Origin: Lachnospiraceae bacterium
GTDB lineage: Bacteria; Bacillota; Clostridia; Lachnospirales; Lachnospiraceae
NCBI GenBank assembly: GCA_009774215.1
Contig: VSNH01000152.1
Coordinates: 1 to 6,397 of the forward strand
Direction of reading: 5' to 3'
DNA: 6,397 nucleotides
Below, one piece after another: positions 1 through 6,369 of the stretch. How positions within the stretch are numbered: position 1 is the first letter of the stretch; every line of letters starts with the position of its first letter. The notes beneath the pieces are model-generated. The model was given only the letters and a program-made list of their open reading frames with translations, did no database searches and was not told the origin of the DNA. Position numbers and translations under genes: made by a program.

Positions 1-3000
1 AACAGCGAAACCGCACACCCATCCGCCTCAGCTGCCGACGACTTAACCGCAACAACCTTCGCGTTGCCGCTCTTCGCAGTCACCTTGGCGGCCCCCGGCA
101 GCGTCAGCGTGATTTTGCTGTTGACCTGATTTGGCTGCTCTGTTTGAAAAGCGGAAAGCAGCCCCGTATATCTCTCCTCCGCCTGCCCCGCGCCGCTGAC
201 GCGGGTAAATTGTTCCACGCCTTTTATCGTCAGTGTACCGCCCGCCTCCTTGACGGTGAGCTTCACGCTGGCCTGATAGGTTTTCTTTCCCAGCTTATAG
301 CTTGCTTTGATCGTGGCGCTGCCCGCGCTTTTGGCCGCCAGCTTCGCGCTGCCCGCATTGTCTGCCGTCAATATGCCGTCCGCCGCAGGCTCCACCGAAA
401 TCACGTTCGTGTTACTGCTGCTCCAGATGATATTTTTCCTCATATCGCGCAAGATATCATCCCGCTGCGCTTTATAACAATCGTTATTTTTATAATCCTC
501 GTTCTCGTCAAGCTGCTTTAAAGTATCTGCCGCAGAATTGTTTACATAAATTATCGAATTCTGCCCTTTGGTAAGTACGAAGTCTTCCTGTGCCTTCCCT
601 TCCGCCGTCCGCATTCCCAGAGAAATGTTTTCCACCGTCAGTAATCGCACGTCCAGCAGCCGCTCCGCAGGTAAAATGTGCTCCCCCGCCCCGGCCGGCT
701 TATAGAGCGCCGCGAACTTTTTCGTCTTTCCCCCCGTTAACTGCGCAAGCGCCGTGTCCGGCTCCTTCCAGCTCCAGCCGTCAGGAAGCGTCACATCCTT
801 CAAAGTCGTCTGCGTGTTGGTCAGCGCAACAGGCCGCGGAAGCTCACGATCCGCAAGGTAAGCCTCCTCCTGCACCGTCACCGCGCACGACGCCTCCGCA
901 ATGGTCTCCCCATCGCTGTCCGTCACCGGAGTTCCTTCCTCATTCACAATCACGGCGGAAATCGTCGTCTCGCCCGCGCCGACAGCAGTCACCGCGACCG
1001 TGTTCCCGCTGATCGTCAATGCCGCCGTGCCTGACTCTGTTTCCGTATCCGATCCTTCTCCCGTGTCCGTTCCCTCTTCTGCGCCCGGCCCTTCTTCCGT
1101 GTCCGTTCCCTCTTCTGCGCCCGGCCCTTCTTCCGTGTCCGTCACATCTTTTACACCCGGTGCGACATCCGTCTCAAATGCCGCAACCGTCGGGTCAGCG
1201 GATGTCCATTTCACATAATTCTGTCCCCCGTTCACCCATTTGCTGTCTGACGGCGAAAAATATAAGCGAAGCCGCCTGCTTTCCCTCTGCGTATTCCCGT
1301 CGGCGTCCTTCCTTATGGTCAGTGTATATGCCGTCTCCTGCATCTCTATCTGCGGCAGCTTAGAATCCTCCACCGTCACTACGCACTGCAGCATCTCCAA
1401 ACCGTTATCCACATCAGCCCAGACCAGCGTCTCCCCCACGGACAGCGGTGTGACGGTGCCATCCGTATCTACCGCAGCTACCGTCTCATTTTCGCTGATC
1501 CACCTGATCGCGTCTGTGGCTTCTCCTCCCTTGTCCGCCGGGTCACCGTCCATAACGACAAGCCGCCCCTGCTCCGCATTCATCGTCAGATCAAACGACA
1601 GACGATAAGTTTTCGTCTCCTTATCCGCAAAAAATCCGTTTGCATCCGACTGCAGGGAATAATCCGACACCTTTACGGTGCATACATCCTGCACGCCGTT
1701 TTTCGCCGTGGCGGAAATTTCCGTGGTTCCCACTCCCACAGCCGTAACTTTGCCGTTTCCGTCCACCGTGGCAACCGATTCGTCCTTGCTCGCCCAGGTC
1801 AGCTCCTTGTCTCTGGCATTGCCGGGCTGTACCGCAGCCAGCAAAGTCTCTTCCTGCTTTCCCTCCACACCCTTCAGCAGATGAAGCGTATCTCTATCCA
1901 AGGCGACACTCGCCACCTCCGCCGGCTCCTCCTTCAGTGAAAAGAAATCCACATTATAGCTGAGCGTCGTGTCCTTTCCATTCTCTGTGCCATCCTCCAG
2001 CTTAATACCGCTGACCGTGACCTGAAACTGGGAGTCTTTGTTATACCTTACGTTGCTGGGGCGGAAAATAATGCAGTTCGGCATCCCATAATATTCTACA
2101 TTCACCTTAAAAACGCCAGTTGCATTGGAACCTGAGAAAGACCAGCTTTTATTGTTGGTGATATCCTTAAGCGTCACGGTTACACTCTGAAAACTCGCTT
2201 TCTTATAATCGCTGCCAAGACTCAGCGTCCACGGCGTCCCAGAGCCGTTCATCAGCTCGATGGGCATGTTCTGCGCGGGCCATGCCACATAATCCGTAAT
2301 CCCGCTGCCCTTGCTGTCACGGACATACATCACCGAGTAGGAACCCACCGCCCCGAATCCGGTCTGTGACATGGAGGGATTTAAAATCCATCTCCTATGC
2401 CCCATTGTGTTGACATTGGCGGCATCCCCGTCATACATCCAGCCGTTTAACAGGGTTTTGGCGATATTGCCATAACCCGCCGCAATATTGCCGTTGGAGC
2501 ATCCCGCATATCCGGTCTGATAAAGATCGTCCGGGAATCCGTCAGGTTGTCCCGGCTTATGATCCAGCTTGCCGCCTACGCGGTTTAACAGCGCGCCCGC
2601 CTGGGCTTTCTCCGTATAGTCCTCGCTCAGCGTCACGTCCGTCGGCACCCCCGCCACATAGCGGATAAAGTTCAACAGATTCATAGCGTTTTCCAGACTG
2701 TTGTCCTTCAGATGACCCGCCGCGTAAGGGGCGCTGACCGAAGGAGTCACGCTATAACCGTTTGCGACATCCAGACTCCACGGATATGCCTTGTAGCGGT
2801 CGATGATCTCCCCCACCCCCGGCGTCCGGTGGCCGGAACCCGCCGCCATGGGAGATATCTCTTGATCGGAATAAGCCGCATACCTGCCTGTCCCCCCCGT
2901 CATAAGGGGCGGTTCTCCGAGCGTCGGCTCTCCAGTCCAATCCTCCGGAACCAGATTTTCCTCTTCCTCTGTCGTATTTTCGGAAACCGTATTCTCCGAT

Positions 3001-3485
3001 ACGGTCGGCTGCTCTTCTGTCGCCGATGCATCCGTTTCTTCTCCGTCAGGCTGCTCCCCCTCTGCGGGCAGCATTTCTCCTCCCTCGTCCGGCGCGTCCG
3101 CCTCTCCGGGCACGGGGTTTTCTCCCTCACCAGGCGTCTCCGTCTCTCCGGGCGCGGGATTTACTCCCTCGTCGGGCTGCTCCCCCTCTCCGGGTGTCTC
3201 CGTGCCGCTCTGCTCCGGCTGTTTTTCCCCGTCGGGATACTCCTCCTCTCCGGGTGTCTCCTGTTCCGCGAGTGCAGACTTGTCCCCTTCTTCCGCCTTT
3301 TCCGTTTCCGCAGTAGTCTCCTCACAGATGTCGGCATTTTCCCCGGACATTGTCTCTTTGCCTTCCGCAGACAGCCCCTGTATGACAGACTCCGACGCAC
3401 AAACCGTTCCCAGCGTCCCCTCAGCCCACAACAGCGCCGCCAGCAGAACCGGCAGCGTTCTTTTCCACTTCTTTTTATTTCCCAT
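1..3485 (-). CDS. Secreted CAP-domain surface protein with Big_2 Ig-like repeats (C-terminus off window)
   Basis: The frame is open from ATG 3485 to the left edge, giving at least 1161 residues. Residues 1-30 form a signal peptide: a basic start (MGNKKKWKR), a hydrophobic core (LPVLLAALLW) and a likely cut near VCA-SES. Residues about 35-182 are an acidic Glu/Pro/Gly linker. Residues about 265-388 are a CAP (SCP/PR-1-like) domain, with NLLNFIRYVAG, DHKPGQP (His309) and MGHRRWILNP (His363). A beta-rich stretch of unknown family follows (about 395-515). Big_2-like Ig modules lie at about 524-608, 627-708, 718-873 and 966-1077, with cores such as SVATVDGNGKVTAVGVGTT. Residues about 886-929 carry the TLKDVTLPDGWSW motif seen in Firmicute surface proteins. 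GAGG at 3495-3498 sits 9 nt before the chosen ATG. An in-frame ATG at 3494 overlaps that site and is less likely. The role is inferred to be extracellular, in adhesion or cell-wall function. Any LPXTG or wall-binding anchor would be outside the window. Confidence 0.93.
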   Translation of the reverse strand, partial: MGNKKKWKRTLPVLLAALLWAEGTLGTVCASESVIQGLSAEGKETMSGENADICEETTAETEKAEEGDKSALAEQETPGEEEYPDGEKQPEQSGTETPGEGEQPDEGVNPAPGETETPGEGENPVPGEADAPDEGGEMLPAEGEQPDGEETDASATEEQPTVSENTVSENTTEEEENLVPEDWTGEPTLGEPPLMTGGTGRYAAYSDQEISPMAAGSGHRTPGVGEIIDRYKAYPWSLDVANGYSVTPSVSAPYAAGHLKDNSLENAMNLLNFIRYVAGVPTDVTLSEDYTEKAQAGALLNRVGGKLDHKPGQPDGFPDDLYQTGYAGCSNGNIAAGYGNIAKTLLNGWMYDGDAANVNTMGHRRWILNPSMSQTGFGAVGSYSVMYVRDSKGSGITDYVAWPAQNMPIELMNGSGTPWTLSLGSDYKKASFQSVTVTLKDITNNKSWSFSGSNATGVFKVNVEYYGMPNCIIFRPSNVRYNKDSQFQVTVSGIKLEDGTENGKDTTLSYNVDFFSLKEEPAEVASVALDRDTLHLLKGVEGKQEETLLAAVQPGNARDKELTWASKDESVATVDGNGKVTAVGVGTTEISATAKNGVQDVCTVKVSDYSLQSDANGFFADKETKTYRLSFDLTMNAEQGRLVVMDGDPADKGGEATDAIRWISENETVAAVDTDGTVTPLSVGETLVWADVDNGLEMLQCVVTVEDSKLPQIEMQETAYTLTIRKDADGNTQRESRRLRLYFSPSDSKWVNGGQNYVKWTSADPTVAAFETDVAPGVKDVTDTEEGPGAEEGTDTEEGPGAEEGTDTGEGSDTETESGTAALTISGNTVAVTAVGAGETTISAVIVNEEGTPVTDSDGETIAEASCAVTVQEEAYLADRELPRPVALTNTQTTLKDVTLPDGWSWKEPDTALAQLTGGKTKKFAALYKPAGAGEHILPAERLLDVRLLTVENISLGMRTAEGKAQEDFVLTKGQNSIIYVNNSAADTLKQLDENEDYKNNDCYKAQRDDILRDMRKNIIWSSSNTNVISVEPAADGILTADNAGSAKLAAKSAGSATIKASYKLGKKTYQASVKLTVKEAGGTLTIKGVEQFTRVSGAGQAEERYTGLLSAFQTEQPNQVNSKITLTLPGAAKVTAKSGNAKVVAVKSSAAEADGCAVSL
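1061..1142 (-). repeat. Exact 36-bp tandem repeat encoding a 12-residue acidic unit
   Basis: Positions 1061-1096 and 1097-1132 are identical 36-mers, followed by the first 10 bases of a third copy. On the coding strand the unit reads EEGPGAEEGTDT. It sits inside the third Ig-like module of the surface protein, between a TSADPTVAAFE strand and the ALTISGNTVAVTAVG strands, and so forms an acidic inserted loop. Identical tandem copies in frame suggest recent slippage duplication and possible length variation between strains. Confidence 0.9.
3050..3265 (-). repeat. Imperfect repeats in the acidic Pro/Gly/Glu linker
   Basis: The linker of the surface protein contains degenerate in-frame repeats. 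CTCTCCGGG recurs 42 bp apart (3102 and 3144). A near-identical 21-bp block recurs 60 bp apart (3181-3201 and 3241-3261). The encoded units are variants of ETPGEGEQPDEG and ETPGEGENPVPG. Such linkers are common as wall-spanning or spacer segments in Gram-positive surface proteins, which is the role inferred here. Confidence 0.75.
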
Positions 3486-3870
3486 TCTTTGCATCCTCAA
3501 CACGCGTTCCTCTTCTTTTTCCTCTTTTTCCTCCCGTTACCAGATCATAACTCTCCGCAATCATGCGTTTGATGTCCTCATCTGGTATCGTACCGTCCAA
3601 AATTACCGTGTTCCAGTGCTCCTTGTTCTGGTGGTAGCCCGGAATCACAGACTCATAGGTCTGCCGCCAGAAGTCCCGCCACGCCGGATCCACCTTGATA
3701 TTGATCCGCATGGAACCCTGATATTCATATGTCCATAGAAATGCTTTTCTGTTTCCGCCGCATCTCACCAACACCCAGTTGGTGTCGTGAAAAGGCATGT
3801 CCTGATACACGTCGGGAAACGTCATGCCATAGCGCAGCGCCTCTTCTCTCGTCGTCACGGTTACCTCCAT
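3475..3870 (-). CDS. MmcQ/YjbR family protein
   Basis: This is a 131-residue cytoplasmic protein of the MmcQ/YjbR family, which has a small double-wing-like fold; members are often described as DNA-binding, but the biochemical role is poorly known. Family hallmarks are the N-terminal REEALRYGMTFPDVYQD and MPFHDTNWVLVRC (about 8-37), the central INIKVDPAWRDFWRQ (about 56-70) and the C-terminal HWNTVILDG then MIAESYDLV (about 85-111). A short basic tail (GGKRGKRRGTR) follows the domain and is probably the result of coding through the next gene's ribosome binding region. The ATG at 3870 has only a weak AAGG upstream. A GTG at 3858 (127 residues, starting TTREEALRYG) is preceded at 4 nt by a perfect GGAGGT, so it may be the true start. 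The stop overlaps the surface-protein start by 11 bp. Confidence 0.92.
   Translation of the reverse strand: MEVTVTTREEALRYGMTFPDVYQDMPFHDTNWVLVRCGGNRKAFLWTYEYQGSMRINIKVDPAWRDFWRQTYESVIPGYHQNKEHWNTVILDGTIPDEDIKRMIAESYDLVTGGKRGKRRGTRVEDAKNGK
3863..3868 (-). promoter_or_regulatory. Strong ribosome binding site favouring a GTG start for the YjbR gene
   Basis: On the minus strand, GGAGGT at 3868-3863 is followed after AACC by GTG at 3858-3856, in frame with the YjbR protein. It overlaps the upstream ATG candidate at 3870. The resulting N-terminus, (M)TTREEALRYG, resembles the usual family start, so this site argues for the shorter product. Confidence 0.5.
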
Positions 3871-3885
3871 GTCAGAGCCTTAGAC

Positions 3886-4038
3886 CTACTTATTCAAATT
3901 TCTCAGTCTGCGTACTTTGCAGACCCAGAAATTCTCTTCACACTTTTCTCCCACCTGATGCATGATTTTCAGTCTATCGCCCCAGTGTTTCCAGTATACC
4001 ACTTTCGCAGGCGCATTTTCAACGACTTTTCCCATCAT
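3886..4038 (-). CDS. Small basic hypothetical protein, 50 residues
   Basis: This short minus-strand ORF starts with ATGATG at 4038 and ends with TAG at 3886-3888. A perfect GGAGGT at 4048-4043 lies 4 nt before the first ATG and 7 nt before the second (4035). The product begins MMGKVVENAPAKVVYWKHWG, continues with DRLKIMHQVGEKCEENFWVC and ends KVRRLRNLNK. It is rich in Lys, Arg and Trp, has two Cys, and has no signal peptide or membrane segment. Its stop lies 15 bp before the YjbR ATG, so it would be the first gene of the minus-strand operon. I do not recognise a family. The strong ribosome binding site and tight spacing support it as real. Its small size and an embedded promoter-like sequence are reasons for caution. 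Confidence 0.55.
   Translation of the reverse strand: MMGKVVENAPAKVVYWKHWGDRLKIMHQVGEKCEENFWVCKVRRLRNLNK
3993..4022 (-). promoter_or_regulatory. Promoter-like sequence inside the 50-residue ORF
   Basis: On the minus strand, TTGAAA (4022-4017) is separated by 18 bp from TATACT (3998-3993), with a TG one base upstream of the -10 (extended -10 form). This is close to the housekeeping sigma-A consensus and is the best promoter match on the minus strand here. It would give a leader of roughly 115 nt before the YjbR gene and could express YjbR and the surface protein without the small ORF. It lies in coding sequence, so a chance match cannot be excluded. Confidence 0.45.
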
Positions 4039-4042
4039 ACAC

Positions 4043-4048
4043 ACCTCC
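4043..4048 (-). promoter_or_regulatory. Ribosome binding site of the 50-residue ORF
   Basis: GGAGGT on the minus strand is followed by GTGT and then ATGATG. This near-perfect site is the main evidence that the short ORF is translated. Spacing is better for the second ATG (7 nt) than for the first (4 nt). Confidence 0.6.
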
Positions 4049-4070
4049 GCAAAGTATCACTTTTTACCAA

Positions 4071-4091
4071 TGTAAAGCGATCTGCTTCACA
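4071..4091. promoter_or_regulatory. 21-bp near-palindrome, possible operator
   Basis: TGTAAAGC, five bases (GATCT), then GCTTCACA: the half-sites match as inverted repeats at 7 of 8 positions. It lies in the spacer between the divergent minus-strand operon and glnA, about 25 bp upstream of the candidate glnA -35. It has TGT/ACA ends like many dimeric-regulator operators, but its 21-bp length does not fit the 17-bp GlnR/TnrA box (TGTNA-N7-TNACA). The regulator is unknown. Confidence 0.4.
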
Positions 4092-4116
4092 ATTCCGGCA
4101 ATTTTGACATTTCGCC

Positions 4117-4146
4117 TTTACCGTCGCACTTCTTCTATAGTATAGT
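4117..4146 (+). promoter_or_regulatory. Candidate glnA promoter
   Basis: TTTACC at 4117-4122 is followed after 18 bp by TATAGT at 4141-4146, within the AT-rich run TATAGTATAGTATTATTATA (4136-4155) that offers several overlapping -10 possibilities. A perfect TTGACA lies at 4104-4109, but its spacing to any -10 is too long (26 bp to the nearest TATAGT). The start point is therefore uncertain. The region is the only plausible glnA promoter in the spacer. Confidence 0.35.
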
Positions 4147-4162
4147 ATTATTATACATACAA

Positions 4163-4199
4163 TTCAGCGTCTGCCATCTTGCACCGGCATAACGCTGAA
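4163..4199 (+). promoter_or_regulatory. Hairpin in the glnA leader
   Basis: TTCAGCGT (4163-4170) and ACGCTGAA (4192-4199) are perfect 8-bp inverted repeats. Inside them, TGCC (4172-4175) can pair with GGCA (4186-4189), giving an extended stem with a small asymmetric bulge and a 10-nt loop. It ends 9 bases before the glnA ribosome binding site and has no T tract, so it is not an intrinsic terminator. It could be an mRNA structure or a DNA operator. I see no match to the known glnA-RNA glutamine riboswitch. Confidence 0.5.
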
Positions 4200-4222
4200 C
4201 AACCAGACAGGGGGATATAGTT

Positions 4223-5650
4223 ATGGACAAAAGTGCAGAAATCAGAAAACTGTGTCAAGAGAAAGAGATCCGCATGATCGACTTCAAAATGACCGACATC
4301 GACGGACGCTGGCGTCACATCACCATACCGGTGGAGCGGTTTGATGAGAACGTCTTCGTCTACGGGATCGGCTTCGACGGTTCTAACTACGGGTACGCGC
4401 CCGTTGAAAAGAGCGACATGGTCTTTTTGCCGGATCCGGACACCGCCTACGTGGATCCGTTTGCGGATGTACCCACACTGACCATGTGCGGCAACGTCTG
4501 CGTCATCGGCAAAGGGGAGAACACTCCTTTCGACCAGTACCCGAAAAATGTCAGCCTGCGCGCCATGGATTACATGAAAAAGACCGGCGTTGCGGACGAG
4601 ATGGTGATCGGACCCGAATTTGAATTTTATCTGTTCGACTCCGCACGCTACGAAGTGTCGAAAAGACAGTGCGCTTATCAAATAGACACAAGACAGGCGG
4701 ACTGGAACTGCAGGCTGGATACGCCCGGCAACAACGGCTACGAAGTGACCCACGGCGGCTACCACATCGCCGCGCCGCAGGATGTAGGCTACGATCTGAG
4801 AAGCCGCATGTGTGTGGAAATGGAAAACTGGGGCATCAAAGTGAAATATCACCATCACGAGGTGGGCGGTCCCGGTCAGATGGAGATCGAGGTGGAGCTT
4901 GCCGATATGCCCACCATGGCGGACAACACCATGATCATCAAATATATCATCAAAAACATGGCGGCGCGGGACGGCAAGACCGCTACCTTCCTGCCCAAGC
5001 CCATCTACAAGGAAGCGGGAAACGGGCTCCATGTGCATATGCTTCTTAAGAAGGACGGCAATCCCGTCTTCTACGACGAGAACGGCTACTCCGGCTTAAG
5101 CCAGACCGCCCACTATTTTATCGGCGGACTGCTCTCCCATATCGCGTCCCTGTGCGCCTTCACCAACCCTTCCACCAACTCTTTCAAGCGGCTGGTGCCC
5201 GGTTATGAGGCTCCCGTGACTGTCGGTTACGCCACGTCCAACCGCAGCGCGGTCATCCGCATTCCCGCCTACGCAAAATCCCCGGAGACAAAGCGTTTCG
5301 AGCTGCGAAACCCTGACGCCACCGCCAATCCCTACTACGCTTACGCAGCGATCCTGATGGCAGGCTTAGACGGCATTGAAAAAAAGATTGATCCCGCGGC
5401 AAACGGCTGGGGTCCTTACGATTTTAACCTCTACACCCTCTCCCCTGAGGAGCAGAAGAAAATCAAGGGTCTGCCCAAGTCGTTGGACGAGGCGCTGGAC
5501 GCGCTGGAAAAGGATCACGACTATCTGACGAAGGACGGGGTTTTCCCGGAGCGGCTGATCGACGTGTGGATCGCGAGGAAGCGCGCGGAGTCGAAGGAGG
5601 CGGGACAGATTCCTACGCCGGCGGAGTTTATGATGTATTATGACCTATAA
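4223..5650 (+). CDS. glnA: Glutamine synthetase, type I
   Basis: This 475-residue enzyme joins ammonia to L-glutamate using ATP to make L-glutamine, as a cytoplasmic dodecamer in this family. The N-terminal beta-grasp domain carries FDGSNYG (51-57) and SDMVFLPDPDT (64-74). Metal and substrate residues are present: Glu132 and Glu134 in GPEFEF, Glu213 in HHEV, Glu221 in GQMEIE, His270 in GNGLHVH, Arg323 in FKRLVPGYEAP, Arg341 and Arg346 in SNRSAVIRIP, and Glu360 in RFELRNPD. Length and the C-terminal NLYTLSPEE (Tyr404) and PAEFMMYYDL resemble the longer GSI-beta group, in which the equivalent tyrosine (Tyr397 in E. coli) is adenylylated. Whether an adenylyltransferase exists here cannot be seen. 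AGGGGG at 4209-4214 lies 8 nt before the ATG. It is transcribed alone, between a divergent operon and a terminator. All key residues are intact. Confidence 0.98.
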   Translation: MDKSAEIRKLCQEKEIRMIDFKMTDIDGRWRHITIPVERFDENVFVYGIGFDGSNYGYAPVEKSDMVFLPDPDTAYVDPFADVPTLTMCGNVCVIGKGENTPFDQYPKNVSLRAMDYMKKTGVADEMVIGPEFEFYLFDSARYEVSKRQCAYQIDTRQADWNCRLDTPGNNGYEVTHGGYHIAAPQDVGYDLRSRMCVEMENWGIKVKYHHHEVGGPGQMEIEVELADMPTMADNTMIIKYIIKNMAARDGKTATFLPKPIYKEAGNGLHVHMLLKKDGNPVFYDENGYSGLSQTAHYFIGGLLSHIASLCAFTNPSTNSFKRLVPGYEAPVTVGYATSNRSAVIRIPAYAKSPETKRFELRNPDATANPYYAYAAILMAGLDGIEKKIDPAANGWGPYDFNLYTLSPEEQKKIKGLPKSLDEALDALEKDHDYLTKDGVFPERLIDVWIARKRAESKEAGQIPTPAEFMMYYDL

Positions 5651-5703
5651 AACTATTGCTATAAGGAAATTATATCACAGCCCTTAAGCGAGACAGTTAT
5701 AAG

Positions 5704-5721
5704 AGAGTGTTTCGCCACTCT
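5704..5721 (+). other. Small hairpin after glnA
   Basis: AGAGTG (5704-5709) pairs perfectly with CACTCT (5716-5721) around a 6-nt loop. It precedes the terminator by 18 bp and lacks a T tract. It may stabilise the glnA 3' end or be incidental. Confidence 0.4.
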
Positions 5722-5739
5722 AAGCGCGAGCGTAACAGC

Positions 5740-5765
5740 GGGGCGGAGATTCCGCCCCATTTTCT
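5740..5765 (+). terminator. Intrinsic terminator of glnA
   Basis: GGGGCGGA (5740-5747), a 3-nt GAT loop and TCCGCCCC (5751-5758) make a perfect, very GC-rich 8-bp stem followed by ATTTTCT. It lies 90 bp after the glnA stop and should end glnA transcription, separating it from the YdeI-family remnant. Confidence 0.85.
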
Positions 5766-5807
5766 ATGTACAGAAAACTTAAAGAGAAATGCAGACTGTA
5801 TCAATAG

Positions 5808-6314
5808 TTTATTGTCACCAAAACTGACGGCGTCTGGCTCCTATTTGGCAAAGCGGGCGGACCGAAAACCCTGAAAGCCGGGGAGGCTCTGGAAGAGGCC
5901 CTCTGTTTCGGCTGGATTGACGGACAGATGCAGCGCATCGACAAGAAAAGTTATCAGAAATATTTTTCGAAACGCCACGAAAATAGCAAGTGGTCGGAGA
6001 AGAACAAGGCACTGGTCAAAGAACTGGAAGAACGGGGCATTATGACCGACTTCGGCAGGAAAAAAATCGAGGAAGCGAAGCAGAAAGGTCAGTGGGACAA
6101 GCCAAAACCCGCGGCAGTTACGGAGGAGCAGATTAAAATGCTCTCCGCCCTGTTGAAAGAATACGAGCCTGCCTTCACAAACTTTCAGGCAATGTCCTCT
6201 TCCGTGAAGAAAACATACACGAAAGCGTATCTCGACGCCAAGACAGATGCCGGACGGGAAAAGCGAATCGCGTGGATGGTGGACAGGCTGAATCGGAATC
6301 TGAAGCCGATGTAG
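5808..6314 (+). pseudogene. YdeI/OmpD-associated family protein, N-terminus missing
   Basis: The reading frame from 5808 to the TAG at 6312 encodes about 168 residues of a YdeI/OmpD-associated (OmdA-type) family protein. Hallmarks in order are TDGVWLLFGKAGGPK, ALEEALCFGWIDGQ, YFSKRHENSKWSEKNK and ERGIMTDFGRKKIEEAKQKG, then the C-terminal FTNFQAMSSSVKKTYTKAYL and REKRIAWMVDRLNRNLKPM. The biochemical function of this family is not established. Conserved sequence begins at about 5820 with no start codon: the frame is closed by a TAG at 5805 and the first in-frame ATG is 5928, inside the GWIDGQM motif, with no good ribosome binding site. About 20-25 N-terminal residues and any promoter are missing, and the terminator lies only about 55 bp upstream. 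A non-ATG start or a short 128-residue product from 5928 is possible but less likely than a decayed gene. Confidence 0.78.
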
Positions 6315-6369
6315 TTCATTCTGATCTGAAAATATTGCTACATGAACACCCGCGGAGTGAGACAAAATT

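Noticed and set aside
1061..1142. CRISPR-like array from the 36-bp repeats
   Set aside because: The repeats are directly adjacent with no spacers and are in frame within a protein.
144..1884. Several plus-strand open frames of 68-140 codons
   Set aside because: All are antisense to the continuous Ig-like repeat coding sequence on the minus strand and have low-complexity Pro/Ser content with no domain.
2712..3572. Long plus-strand open frame of 286 codons rich in Arg, Leu, Pro and Ser
   Set aside because: It is antisense to the acidic linker of the surface protein and extends into the YjbR gene. Its composition is the mirror of Glu/Pro/Gly codons and it has no recognisable domain.
3787..4107. 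Plus-strand frame of 106 codons across the 50-residue ORF and the YjbR start
   Set aside because: It has no ribosome binding site or domain and is antisense to better-supported minus-strand genes.
4104..4109. Perfect TTGACA as the glnA -35 element
   Set aside because: No -10 element lies 16-19 bp downstream; the nearest TATAGT is 26 bp away.
4151..5038. Minus-strand frame of 295 codons opposite glnA
   Set aside because: It is the antisense shadow of a fully conserved glutamine synthetase and shows no family motif.
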